In this document: positions 8,499 through 17,006 of the stretch, one piece after another
Position numbering within the stretch: position 1 is the stretch's first letter
Layout of the letters: each line of letters opens with the position of its first letter
Origin: Hydrocarboniclastica marina
GTDB taxonomy: Bacteria; Pseudomonadota; Gammaproteobacteria; Pseudomonadales; Oleiphilaceae
Assembly: GCF_004851605.1 (NCBI RefSeq)
Contig: NZ_CP031093.1
Coordinates: 1,984,001 to 2,048,000 of the forward strand
Reading direction: 5' to 3'
DNA: 64,000 nucleotides
Made by a program: the position numbers and the translations under genes
The notes under the pieces: generated by a model
What the model was told of the DNA's origin: nothing
The model's input: only the letters and a program-made list of their open reading frames with translations
Database searches by the model: none

Positions 8499-9388
8499 TA
8501 GAGTCCTCTTGCCCACTCCGGTCTCAGCTTTGCCTGGGCCGGAGCCCTGATCGCCATCTGCACCTGTGACAGTAGCCGGTCCTTGTCTGCCCCCAAAGTA
8601 CCCTTCAGTACGAGGTAATTCGAAGCGTGGTCACTTCGGAAGACGGTGTCCTCCAGCTCAAGTTTTTGCAGAAACAACTCGGTCTCGCGAAAAAGTCCTG
8701 GCTGGTCCAGCGGTTCGAAATCCGGATAGTTCGTCTTGAAGCGGCTCATGCCCTGGGGGAAGCTCACCACCAGTGTCGACAGAAATTCCGGCTGAGTAGC
8801 ATTGGCAAGCGCGGCGGAGTTTAACGCGTGCTGTTCGCTGAGGGTCTTCCCGCCCAGCCCATTCAGCACCATGACCGAACGTTTCAACCCGGCTTCGCCA
8901 GCCTTTAGTAGGGCATCCCGGGTTGACTCGAACGTCTCCCCTTTATTCACAAGTTGCAGGACCTGATCATCACCCGACTCAGCCCCCACATACAGCATTG
9001 CCAGTCCGGCTTCCCGCAATTGCTTAAGTTCCTCGACTGACTTGCGTTTGAGGTTTCGGGGCAAGCAGTAGGAGGTCACCCGCTCTACCAATGGCATGTG
9101 CTCGCGAATCGCCTCAAGAATCGCCAATAGCCGGCGCGTTGGCAGGATCATGGCATCACCGTCGGCCAGGAAAACCCGCTGGACGATCATGCGTTCACCA
9201 CAACGCCGAATTTCCTCAAGCACCTCACCTTCGTCTCGAGCCCGAAATTTTTTCTGGGGCGCAGTGTACATCTCGCAGAACGTACACTTGTTCCAGGAAC
9301 AGCCGTTGGTCACCGGTAGAATCAAGGAGTGGGCTTCACTGGGAGGGCGAAAAACGGGTTCGACATAGCTGATTGGAAATTCGTTCAT
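8498..9388 (-). CDS. Radical SAM protein
   Basis: A 296-residue protein. The iron-sulfur motif near residue 32 is GCSWNKCTFCEMY, with Cys spacing C-x4-C-x2-C. That differs by one residue from the textbook C-x3-C-x2-C but, as I recall, is usual in this subfamily that begins YVEPVFRPPSEAHSLILPVTNGC. A glycine-rich segment (VGAESGDDQVLQLVNKG) corresponds to the SAM-binding part of the barrel. The reaction is unknown. It stands alone, convergent with the secreted-protein gene and divergent from the small GNAT gene. Confidence 0.85.
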   Translation of the reverse strand: MNEFPISYVEPVFRPPSEAHSLILPVTNGCSWNKCTFCEMYTAPQKKFRARDEGEVLEEIRRCGERMIVQRVFLADGDAMILPTRRLLAILEAIREHMPLVERVTSYCLPRNLKRKSVEELKQLREAGLAMLYVGAESGDDQVLQLVNKGETFESTRDALLKAGEAGLKRSVMVLNGLGGKTLSEQHALNSAALANATQPEFLSTLVVSFPQGMSRFKTNYPDFEPLDQPGLFRETELFLQKLELEDTVFRSDHASNYLVLKGTLGADKDRLLSQVQMAIRAPAQAKLRPEWARGL

Positions 9389-9480
9389 GGCTTAACAGAA
9401 GTCTCCAGGACGGGGTGTATGTTAGAGATTGTACAACCGGGTCCGGTTTATGGAACCCCAGCACAGCCCCGTCTGCTGGA

Positions 9481-9540
9481 ACTGATAGAGCTTGGACTGA
9501 TAGAGCTCGTACTGATAGAGCTCGTACTGATAGAGAAAGT
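9481..9540. repeat. Perfect-register tandem array, four 15-bp units
   Basis: Four consecutive 15-bp units each start ACTGATAGAG: 9481-9495, 9496-9510, 9511-9525 and 9526-9540. The two middle units are identical (ACTGATAGAGCTCGT), the first differs at two positions and the last in its final bases. The array lies 120 bp upstream of the GNAT start codon, in the spacer from the radical SAM gene. Confidence 0.9.
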
Positions 9541-9660
9541 GACCTGCATAATATCCCCCCAGGCCCCCGGTTGCGTCGTCTTCACTATGAGCGGACTGCT
9601 GCAGTTGTTACGCTCCCTGAAGGGCTTCAACAGTATGCTCAGCAAACGGAGATTCATGTT

Positions 9661-9960
9661 ATGAGTAACGCCAACGCGAGAGTGCGCCGGGACGATGCGC
9701 AGCAGCGCTATGTGCTTGAAGTGAACGGAGAGGAACTGGGCTCCGCCGATTTCAAGGATGAGGGAAACCAAAGGGTGTTCACCCATACCGCCGTCGATCC
9801 CAGCCTGAAGGGCCAGGGCCTGGGCAGCAAGCTGGTTCAGGAAGCGCTGGAGGATACCCGCGGCCGGAACCGACGCATTGTTCCGGTATGCGAATTCGTT
9901 GCAAAGTACCTGGAACGACACACGGAGTATGAGAGCAGCGTTGACTGGCCCCAACAGTGA
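9661..9960 (+). CDS. Small GNAT-fold N-acetyltransferase (YjdJ-like)
   Basis: A 99-residue protein of the short GNAT class. The acetyl-CoA-binding segment is VDPSLKGQGLGSKLVQEAL (about residues 40-58), with the Q/R-x-x-G-x-G/A pattern, followed by VPVCEFVAKYLERH, typical of YjdJ-like proteins in which the fold is cut down to its core. The start at 9661 has GGAG nine bases upstream. The frame stays open further upstream through the 15-bp array, but that part does not look like protein. The acceptor substrate is unknown. Confidence 0.82.
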   Translation: MSNANARVRRDDAQQRYVLEVNGEELGSADFKDEGNQRVFTHTAVDPSLKGQGLGSKLVQEALEDTRGRNRRIVPVCEFVAKYLERHTEYESSVDWPQQ

Positions 9961-10216
9961 GCCTATCGGTTCAGGCAGCCGACTGTGTTTCACGCACACT
10001 CCGCTGGCCAACCTGAACTGAAGAGTACCACGATCACGGCCTTGCCCGGCAGACCCCAAGCCGAGCGACTATGCGGTGCCGCCGCAGATCCTGTTAAGGT
10101 GCAGATCGGTCAAGGCCGGGGAATTCATGATACCCGCCTACGTTAATCGTTATTCCACCTGTCGCCACGCCAACCTTTTGTGCCACCATTGAAGTGTCAT
10201 AACCCACCAACCATTC
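9961..10216. other. Intergenic region before the TPP riboswitch
   Basis: This 256-bp stretch lies between the GNAT stop and the riboswitch. It must contain the promoter for the transporter. I cannot name convincing -35/-10 boxes and see no gene. Confidence 0.4.
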
Positions 10217-10340
10217 GTCGCCAGGGGAGCCCAAAAGGGCTGAGAACCGTCTTGCGGATCTGTGCCGTGTAGCTGCGACCGGAACTGCAAGTCCAAACTC
10301 TGGAACCTGATCCGGATAATACCGGCGGAGGAAGAGCGAC
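10217..10340 (+). promoter_or_regulatory. TPP riboswitch (THI element)
   Basis: The conserved blocks of the thiamine pyrophosphate aptamer are all present in order: GGGGAGCCC (10224-10232) pairing with GGGC, then the invariant CTGAGA (10240-10245), and AACCTGATCCGGATAATACCGGCGGAGGA split over 10304-10332. A closing helix can form between GTCGC (10217-10221) and GCGAC (10336-10340), the latter touching the start codon. The ribosome-binding sequence GGAGGA (10327-10332) is itself part of the conserved 3' strand of the aptamer. Ligand binding should therefore hide it and block translation, without a separate expression platform. Confidence 0.93.
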
Positions 10341-11738
10341 ATGATCTATACCACTGGAGCCAGCCTGGCCCTGGCACTGCTTTTATTTGCCTGGGTCGGC
10401 GTCAGAGCGCGACGCGTCGATGGCGGTCTCGACGACTACATGACCGCAAGAAACTCGCAAGGCGCCCGCACATTGGGACTCTCATTTCTGGCTTCGGGAA
10501 TGGGTAGCTGGATACTGTTTGCGCCACCAGAGGTTGCTGCGCTGGCTGGGCCTGTTGCCCTGGCCGGTTATGCAGTTGGCGCGGCCCTGCCATTTCTCAT
10601 TCTGGCCTATTGCGGGCCGGCAATTCGCCGTCGCGTTCCCCATGGGCAGAGCATCGGCGATTTTGCGCAGGCTTGTTTTGGCACGCTGATGCGTCGCTGG
10701 GTCGCGTTTCTGTCAGTGCTGTATATGCTGTGTTTTCTTGCCGCAGAGCTGACCGCTATCGGTGCGATTACGACGCTGCTTTCGGAACTCGATGGTCGCT
10801 GGGTGGTGATTGCTGTAGCGCTCACAACGCTCACCTACACTGCGTGGGGCGGGCTGAGGGCGAGTCTTGTCACTGACCGCTGGCAGGCGCCGCTGCTGCT
10901 TGCGCTGCTCGGAGTTGTCGCGTTCGTCGCCCTGCAATACCCGTCAGATAGCCCGGCTGAGCACGCAATGCCCCAACTCCCCTTGGCCAGCGGGCTGGGT
11001 GTGGCGCTGACGCTAATTATCGCGGTAACGGCGGCAAATCTGTTCCACCAGGGCTACTGGCAGCGGCTCTGGGCCGCGCAAAGCGCCAAAAAACTGGGTC
11101 AGGGCGCGCTCCTTGGCGGCGCTGCGACCGTGCTGGTTGTCGCGCTGGTCGGCGGTCTCGGCGTTGCTGCAGTAGTTGCCGGGGTTGAGTTAGGTACTCC
11201 CCCAATGCCGTTTTTTGCGCTGCTGACCAGCGCGCCGGACTGGCTGGCGCTGCCTGCTCTGGTGCTGGCGTTGACGCTGGTCGCCTCGTCGGTCGACACC
11301 TTGCAGAACGCAATTGCTTCTCTGGCATTGACCGAGCGGCGAGGCCTCACATTGACCAATGCGCGCTGGCTGACCGTAGCGCTGATGCTGCCCGTGGTAC
11401 TTATTGCCTTGCAGGGAATGTCCGTTCTGCGCCTCTTCCTGATCGCAGATCTCCTGTGCGCGTCGGCCGTTGTTCCTGTTCTGTTAGGGCTATGGGCGCG
11501 TATGACAACTTCGGCAGCACTGGCCGGCTCGATCGCCGGGCTGGTTGCGACAGTCATACCCGGCTGGTATTCAGGGGGTTCGTTGATTTCCGGTCTGGAG
11601 CTTGCAAGTTTCCCCGGCGGGGTCCCCACGCTAGCCCCCTTTGCATGGGCTTTGGGCGCCTCGACCGCCACAAGCCTGGGAGTAGCGTTTCTCATGAGTA
11701 GTCCGGCTATGCCCGCGGACGGCCAACGGGAAACCTGA
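10341..11738 (+). CDS. thiV: Sodium:solute symporter, predicted thiamine or precursor transporter
   Basis: A 465-residue integral membrane protein with about 12-13 hydrophobic helices. The N-terminal pattern (VGVRARRVDGGLDDYMTARNSQGARTLGLSFLASGMGSW, read in pieces) and TAWGGLRASLVTDRWQ near residue 170 are typical of the solute:sodium symporter family that includes PanF and PutP. Nothing in the protein itself names the substrate. The assignment to thiamine or its pyrimidine precursor rests on the TPP riboswitch directly in front. A member of this transporter family was named ThiV in comparative studies of thiamine regulons, as I recall, so the symbol is tentative. Confidence 0.8.
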   Translation: MIYTTGASLALALLLFAWVGVRARRVDGGLDDYMTARNSQGARTLGLSFLASGMGSWILFAPPEVAALAGPVALAGYAVGAALPFLILAYCGPAIRRRVPHGQSIGDFAQACFGTLMRRWVAFLSVLYMLCFLAAELTAIGAITTLLSELDGRWVVIAVALTTLTYTAWGGLRASLVTDRWQAPLLLALLGVVAFVALQYPSDSPAEHAMPQLPLASGLGVALTLIIAVTAANLFHQGYWQRLWAAQSAKKLGQGALLGGAATVLVVALVGGLGVAAVVAGVELGTPPMPFFALLTSAPDWLALPALVLALTLVASSVDTLQNAIASLALTERRGLTLTNARWLTVALMLPVVLIALQGMSVLRLFLIADLLCASAVVPVLLGLWARMTTSAALAGSIAGLVATVIPGWYSGGSLISGLELASFPGGVPTLAPFAWALGASTATSLGVAFLMSSPAMPADGQRET

Positions 11739-11793
11739 CCCCGGCAACGCCGGCACGAACAGGACTGAAGCCCTGGCCCATAACGAGGACCTG

Positions 11794-12015
11794 ATGAACG
11801 CTCAACGCCCTTATGAAAATATTCCCGATGTGCGCGACGGCCTCAACGTCAAGGAACGGACTGTACTTTACTGCCTGAAAGAACTCGAGGAAGCGCGGGA
11901 TGGCCGGAACGTGCCGACTGCTATGCTGTACGGCCGCGTGGTGGAGCACGTGGACATGAGCATTGACGAGCTTCAGGCGATATTGCAACGGTTCGTTGGC
12001 GTAGGCAACAGTTAA
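11794..12015 (+). CDS. Small conserved-looking hypothetical protein
   Basis: A 73-residue, probably cytoplasmic, acidic-to-neutral protein with no membrane segment. It is predicted mainly helical (LNVKERTVLYCLKELEEARDG, MSIDELQAILQRFVG). A ribosome-binding site (GAGG) lies seven bases before the ATG. It starts 55 bp after the symporter stop and could share its transcript. I do not recognise a family with certainty, and nothing indicates a function. Confidence 0.7.
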   Translation: MNAQRPYENIPDVRDGLNVKERTVLYCLKELEEARDGRNVPTAMLYGRVVEHVDMSIDELQAILQRFVGVGNS

Positions 12016-12144
12016 CGGCAGGCCTCCAAACCGCACGCCTGAAGCCCATGAACTGGATGTCCATGCGCTTCTGCTAGACTCAAAGGCGAACGGGACGACA
12101 ATCGTTCCGGTGTTGCTGTCTGCTGATTCTACCCAGGTAAACCC

Positions 12145-13275
12145 ATGCTCGACGCCAGCCCTGCCGTCAGTGGCGATTTCAATCTGTACTACAACCGCAA
12201 GCACCTGAAGCGGATGCGCGGCGCCATGATCTCAACGATGGTGCTCATGGTCCTGTTCTCAGGACTGGACACAATAACGATGCCTGAGAAAGCCTACTTC
12301 GACGCGTTGAAGATACGGTTACTGCTCCTCTTGCCAATAGCGGCAATAGGCTGGTGCGCAACCTACATCAAGATTCTGCAGCCCCACCTGCAGTGGATTA
12401 TCGGTTTCGGGGCGCTGATCGTAGGAACCGGCGTGGTCTACATCCTGTGGATCGGTCGTGCCGAACAGGTCCTTGTGCCGTACGAAGGCCTTATTCTGGT
12501 AACGATCTTTTTCTATTTTTTGGTGGGCCTGCGTTTCCAGGGCGCCATGTTGTGCGGCTGGACGATCTGTGCGGTTTACACCGGGATGGAGCTGTACGCC
12601 GGGGTCGTGGGCGAAAACCTGTTTATTAACGTCTTCTTTCTGGTTGCGGCAAACCTCATAGGCTCAGTGGGATCCTATTTCCAGGACGCCATGAGCCGCG
12701 AAAACTATGACGCGGAAAAGCTGCTGTCTGCATCGGCAGAGAAAGACTTCCTGACCGGCCTTCTGAATCGCAGAGCCCTGGACAATCACGCCCCGCTGAT
12801 CTTCAGGCAGGCCGTGCGCGAACAGCGCCCTGTCGCGGTGGCCATGATGGATGTGGACTATTTTAAAGCCTACAACGATTTTTACGGCCATGCCGCGGGC
12901 GACGAGGCTCTCAAGTCTATTGCCCATGCCATCGCCGAGTGTTCGCAGCGTCCGCTCGATATCGTAGCCCGATACGGAGGTGAAGAGTTCGCAGCCGTCT
13001 GGTTCGGGCTCAGCAGGGACAAAGCCGCCGACCTCGCAGAGTTAGTACGAAGCAGGGTCGAAGACCTGGCCATTGCTCATGAAAAGTCCGGTCTGGAGAC
13101 TAAAGTCGTCACGATCAGTGTCGGTCTGGTCTGGCTTGTGCCCAGTGAAGATCAGGGCGTTGAGGCGTGTCTGCGCCAGGCAGACGAGGCACTCTATGAA
13201 GCAAAGGGTACTGGCCGAAACCGCGTAATGCAGGCTTTCGGCCCCCAGCTAAACTGCCGCGAAAACGCCTCCTAA
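12145..13275 (+). CDS. Membrane GGDEF diguanylate cyclase
   Basis: A 376-residue protein. The N-terminal half (about residues 25-190) contains five to six hydrophobic helices forming a MASE-like membrane sensor (MISTMVLMVLFSGLDTI, LLLLLPIAAIGWCATYI, NVFFLVAANLIGSVGSYF). The GGDEF domain (about 200-365) has DFLTGLLNRRAL at its start, active site RYGGEEF and an RxxD inhibitory site (RPLD) five residues before it. It should synthesise cyclic di-GMP at the inner membrane. It is the third cyclase with an intact inhibitory site in this window. Confidence 0.92.
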   Translation: MLDASPAVSGDFNLYYNRKHLKRMRGAMISTMVLMVLFSGLDTITMPEKAYFDALKIRLLLLLPIAAIGWCATYIKILQPHLQWIIGFGALIVGTGVVYILWIGRAEQVLVPYEGLILVTIFFYFLVGLRFQGAMLCGWTICAVYTGMELYAGVVGENLFINVFFLVAANLIGSVGSYFQDAMSRENYDAEKLLSASAEKDFLTGLLNRRALDNHAPLIFRQAVREQRPVAVAMMDVDYFKAYNDFYGHAAGDEALKSIAHAIAECSQRPLDIVARYGGEEFAAVWFGLSRDKAADLAELVRSRVEDLAIAHEKSGLETKVVTISVGLVWLVPSEDQGVEACLRQADEALYEAKGTGRNRVMQAFGPQLNCRENAS

Positions 13276-13276
13276 C

Positions 13277-13298
13277 AGGCTGGATCTCCTCCCAGCCT
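13277..13298. terminator. Short hairpin between convergent stops
   Basis: AGGCTGG (13277-13283) and CCAGCCT (13292-13298) form a 7-bp stem with an 8-base loop, filling the spacer between the cyclase stop and the oadA stop. No U-tract follows on either strand, so terminator activity is uncertain. Confidence 0.4.
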
Positions 13299-15093
13299 AT
13301 TCGATCTCCACCAGAACTTCGCCTGGCGTCACGCGGTCGCCCTTCTTTATATGCACCGAGACGACCTTGCCGGTCGTGGGCGCCTTGATCTCTGTCTCCA
13401 TCTTCATGGCCTCGATCACCAGCACAGGATCTCCGGCGCTGACCTCATCGCCCTCTTTTACGAGAACATCAACAATATTGCCCGGCATGGTCGTGCTGAC
13501 CTGTCCTTCCTTGCTTACCTTGGCCCGTTTACCATCGCCTGACTCCTTCCTGAAACCTCCCGTTGATTCCAGGGAGATTTCTTCAGGCATACCGTCAACG
13601 GTCATGTAGAATCGGCGTTCGGTGTCGCTGGTCGGGCTGGCCCCGGTCACGTGAATGTCATAGGTTTCACCGTGAACGGTGATCTTGAACTCGGTGGATA
13701 TGTTTCCGCTGGTCCCGGAACTGGGTCGGGGCTCCAGGGGTTCAGGTTGCAAAGTACCGGCACGGCGCTGTTCCAGATACTGTCTGGCCTGATCAGGAAA
13801 CATGGCGTACGTCAGTACGTCTTCTTCAGACTCTGCCAGGTCACCGATCTCGTCTTTCAGTTTATGGAACTCGTTGGACAGAAGATTGGCTGGGCGCTCA
13901 TCAATAAGCTCCTCTTTACCCACCGCCCGGCGCTGGAGATCAGCGTCAACTTCGCCGGGTGCTTTGCCGTACCAGCCCTGGAGGTACTTCTTCACCTCAT
14001 TGGTAATGGTGTCATAGCGCTTGCCGGACAGTACGTTAATCACCGCCTGGGTGCCTACAATCTGCGAAGTTGGCGTTACCAGCGGCGGGTAGCCGAGATC
14101 TTCACGTACTCGCGGAATCTCTTCAAATACTTCGCGGATCTTGTCCAGCGCACCCTGCTCTTTAAGCTGGTTGGCCAGATTCGACATCATGCCGCCTGGA
14201 ACCTGGGACAGGATCACGGCCGTGTCGACACCGTTATATTCGCTCTCAAACTGATGGTATTTCTTGCGGACCTCGCGAAAATGCTGGTTGGCCTTGTCAA
14301 TCAGGGCGAGATCCAGGCCCGTCTCATACCCGGCATCATGCAGCGCCGCTACCACGGATTCAGTTGGGGGGTGGCTGGTGCCGCCGGCGAAGGCAGAAAG
14401 CGCGGTATCGATATGGTCAACTCCTGCGTCCAGAGCCTCCCACTGACACATGGTTGCCATGCCGGAGGTGTAGTGCGAGTGCAGGAACACCGGCAGCTCA
14501 AACTCGCTCTTCAGGGCGCGAACCAGCTCCCCGGTCGCCCGGGGCGTGAGCAGTCCGGCCATGTCCTTGATTGCAATACTGTCTATGCCCATGTCGGCCA
14601 TGGCGCGTGCCTGCTCCAGGAAAAGCTCGATCGTCTGAACCGGACTGGTCGTATAGCAGAGTGTTCCCTGGGCATGTTTGCCCGCTTGCTTTACCGCCTT
14701 GATACTCGTTTCCAGATTACGTACGTCATTGAGGGCGTCGAAGATCCGAAAAACGTCAATGCCATTTTCAGCGGCTTTCTGGCAGAAGGCCTCGACCACA
14801 TCATCAGCGTAATGTCGGTACCCGAGCAGATTCTGGCCCCGCAACAGCATTTGCAGCCGCGTGTTGGGCAGCGCTTTCCGCAGTTGGCGCAACCGTTCCC
14901 AGGGGTCTTCCTTGAGGTAACGCACGCAGGTATCAAAGGTCGCCCCACCCCAGCATTCCAGGGACCAGTAGCCCGCATTGTCGAGGTACTCCGCGGCCGG
15001 CAGCATGTCCTCCGTCCGCATGCGCGTGGCGATGAGGGACTGGTGCGCATCCCTGAGGATGACGTCGGTAATATCTATTTTGCGTTTTGCCAT
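13297..15093 (-). CDS. oadA: Pyruvate carboxylase subunit B / oxaloacetate decarboxylase alpha subunit
   Basis: A 598-residue protein in three parts. The carboxyltransferase barrel (about 1-300) starts DITDVILRDAHQSLIATRMRTEDM and carries the metal-site HSHYTSGMA. A conserved carboxylase domain follows to about 460, and a C-terminal biotinyl domain has the AMKM biotinylation motif (VIEAMKMETEI) near residue 565. The start at 15093 has AAGGAG in front; a longer frame from 15156 has none. It lies 62 bp behind the biotin carboxylase subunit, the arrangement of the two-subunit pyruvate carboxylase of pseudomonads, so anaplerotic oxaloacetate synthesis is more likely than a sodium-pump decarboxylase, whose beta and gamma subunits are absent here. 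Confidence 0.92.
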   Translation of the reverse strand: MAKRKIDITDVILRDAHQSLIATRMRTEDMLPAAEYLDNAGYWSLECWGGATFDTCVRYLKEDPWERLRQLRKALPNTRLQMLLRGQNLLGYRHYADDVVEAFCQKAAENGIDVFRIFDALNDVRNLETSIKAVKQAGKHAQGTLCYTTSPVQTIELFLEQARAMADMGIDSIAIKDMAGLLTPRATGELVRALKSEFELPVFLHSHYTSGMATMCQWEALDAGVDHIDTALSAFAGGTSHPPTESVVAALHDAGYETGLDLALIDKANQHFREVRKKYHQFESEYNGVDTAVILSQVPGGMMSNLANQLKEQGALDKIREVFEEIPRVREDLGYPPLVTPTSQIVGTQAVINVLSGKRYDTITNEVKKYLQGWYGKAPGEVDADLQRRAVGKEELIDERPANLLSNEFHKLKDEIGDLAESEEDVLTYAMFPDQARQYLEQRRAGTLQPEPLEPRPSSGTSGNISTEFKITVHGETYDIHVTGASPTSDTERRFYMTVDGMPEEISLESTGGFRKESGDGKRAKVSKEGQVSTTMPGNIVDVLVKEGDEVSAGDPVLVIEAMKMETEIKAPTTGKVVSVHIKKGDRVTPGEVLVEIE

Positions 15094-15155
15094 GATCTTC
15101 TCCTTACTGCGCCGGGCGTCTGTCCCGCGCGGTGATCGACTTGACCGCGTGGACA

Positions 15156-16574
15156 CTAGAGCCCGGCCTGAGCCGCGATGGCCGCGGCAACAGCGGCGGC
15201 AATTGATTCCCTTCGCGACTTGAGGCTGTACTGGGTCAGTTCCGGATGTGCCTCAACAAAACCGGTGTTGAAACTGGCCGCCCTGAAGTCAGGATGATTG
15301 AGGATATTCTCGTAATACGGAATGGTGGTTCGCACCCCGTAGATATTCATGTCGTGCAGCGCACGGCCCGAACGGGCCAGAAGTTCTTCCCAATCCATCG
15401 CCCAGACAATCAACTTGGCGCACATGGAGTCATAGAACGGTGGAATGTCATAGCCACTGTAGATTGCCGCGTCGGTCCGTACGCCTGGCCCGCCTGCAGA
15501 GTAATAACGGCTGATGCGACCAAAACTGGGCAGGAAATTATTCTGTGGGTCTTCGGCGTTGATTCTAAACTGCGCCGCAAACCCGCGATAACTGATCTGG
15601 TCCTGCCGGTACCTGAGTTTCTCCCCGGCGGCGATCCGAATCTGTTCCTTTACAATGTCCACCCCGGTGATCTGTTCGGTAATAGTGTGCTCTACCTGGA
15701 CCCGGGTATTCATCTCCATGAAGTAGAATTCGTCATTATCGTCAAGCAGAAATTCAACCGTACCCGCGTTCTCATAGCCACACCCCGTGGCAACGCGCAC
15801 GGCCAGGTCCCCGATGTACTGGCGTTGCTCTTCAGTGAGCTGCGGCGACGGCGCAAGTTCAATGAGCTTCTGGTTGCGACGCTGGATAGAGCAGTCACGT
15901 TCGTAAAGGTGGATGACGTTACCGTGGCTGTCGGCCAGTATCTGCACTTCGATGTGGCGAGGGTTAACAACAAACTTTTCGAGGAACACTTCTGCGCTGC
16001 CGAAAGCCTTGGTCGCTTCAGAGATGACGCGGTCAAAGTTCGCCTTCAACTCTTTCTCATCATTGCAGCGTCGGATTCCGCGGCCGCCGCCTCCGGATGT
16101 CGCCTTCAGCATAACCGGATAGCCTATCCTGCCGGCCTCTTGCAGCGCTTCGTCGATATCCTTGAGGTTGCCCGTCCCAGGTGTAACGGGCACCTTGGCC
16201 TTCTCCGCCGTCTGCCGGGCTTCAGTCTTGTCGCCCATGGCTTTCATGACGTCTGCCGAGGGCCCGATAAAGCGGATTCCCCGATCCTTGCAGACCTGCG
16301 CCAGCGTTGCGTTCTCGGACAGAAAACCGTAGCCCGGGTGAAGCGCATCGCAGCCTGTCTCGACTGCAAGATTCACCACATGGTGTGGGTTGAGGTAACC
16401 GGAAAGTGGGTCGGTGCTGATCTGGTAGGCTTCGTCCGCCTTTTTTACGTGGAGCGAATACTGGTCCGCCTGAGAGTAGATCGCGACTGCCTTAATATCC
16501 ATTTCCTGGCAGGCCCGGGCGATCCTTACTGCGATTTCGCCGCGGTTGGCGATCAATACCTTTTTGATGGTCAT
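15156..16574 (-). CDS. pycA: Biotin carboxylase subunit of pyruvate carboxylase (subunit A)
   Basis: A 472-residue biotin carboxylase. The start IKKVLIANRGEIAVRIARAC, the ATP-grasp glycine loop KATSGGGGRGIR, the catalytic EMNTRVQVEHTITE and DSMCAKLIVW are all in place. It carboxylates the biotin on the partner protein using ATP and bicarbonate. It resembles AccC, but here it is paired with the biotinylated carboxyltransferase rather than AccB, which points to pyruvate carboxylase. I set the start at 16574; a longer frame from 16637 adds a low-complexity Ala-rich leader without support. No LysR regulator stands next to it, unlike the pseudomonad locus I recall. Confidence 0.9.
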   Translation of the reverse strand: MTIKKVLIANRGEIAVRIARACQEMDIKAVAIYSQADQYSLHVKKADEAYQISTDPLSGYLNPHHVVNLAVETGCDALHPGYGFLSENATLAQVCKDRGIRFIGPSADVMKAMGDKTEARQTAEKAKVPVTPGTGNLKDIDEALQEAGRIGYPVMLKATSGGGGRGIRRCNDEKELKANFDRVISEATKAFGSAEVFLEKFVVNPRHIEVQILADSHGNVIHLYERDCSIQRRNQKLIELAPSPQLTEEQRQYIGDLAVRVATGCGYENAGTVEFLLDDNDEFYFMEMNTRVQVEHTITEQITGVDIVKEQIRIAAGEKLRYRQDQISYRGFAAQFRINAEDPQNNFLPSFGRISRYYSAGGPGVRTDAAIYSGYDIPPFYDSMCAKLIVWAMDWEELLARSGRALHDMNIYGVRTTIPYYENILNHPDFRAASFNTGFVEAHPELTQYSLKSRRESIAAAVAAAIAAQAGL

Positions 16575-17006
16575 GCGTTGATCCTTCGCTTGAAGCCGCG
16601 GCGGTCCTGCCTGAGCAAGCCTGGCCGCCGCAATCACAGCGCCTGGGTTTAAAGAGATTCAGCCCAGCGCAACGTCTAATCTAGCACCTCCGCATTCCGT
16701 CCTTCCATACCATTCTGTAGGTTTTCAAGGCCCTGGACGACTGATGCCGAAAGCCAGCGATGGTGTAACGCGGGCGTCATTCGTGTAGTGCATCCTCAAT
16801 AAAGGTAAGCATCGGGTCGCTGCAACGCCGAACAGCTGACCTGAGCCAACGCAAACAACGAAGCAACGAAGCAACGCGGGTTTTGACGAAATCTTGATGT
16901 TTACCTGAGGTTTCTTTGACGCGCTGCCCATTAATGTGAAGCACATGCCAGAAGCCCTATTTCGGGCGAAAGCAGGGCTATCTCTCAAGCCACTTCAGGT
17001 AGGGTC
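16575..17006. other. Intergenic region between pycA and GT90 gene
   Basis: A 430-bp divergent promoter region. It contains a short 8-bp-period repeat (CAACGAAG units, about 16856-16876). I see no gene, RNA or clear operator. Confidence 0.45.

Noticed and set aside
8498-9388. C-x4-C-x2-C spacing in the radical SAM motif as a novelty
   Set aside because: It differs from the textbook motif, but as I recall this subfamily regularly shows GCS-N-KCTFC, so it is not treated as unusual.
9373-9660. N-terminal extension of the small GNAT protein through the 15-bp array
   Set aside because: The added residues repeat the DNA array and do not resemble the family; the ATG at 9661 has its own ribosome-binding site.
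13651-15135. A 494-codon plus-strand open frame opposite oadA
   Set aside because: It is the antisense of a well-conserved carboxylase; long antisense frames are expected in GC-rich codon usage, and the translation has no recognisable domain.
15246-16652. A 468-codon plus-strand open frame opposite pycA
   Set aside because: Antisense shadow of the biotin carboxylase gene with no protein-like features.
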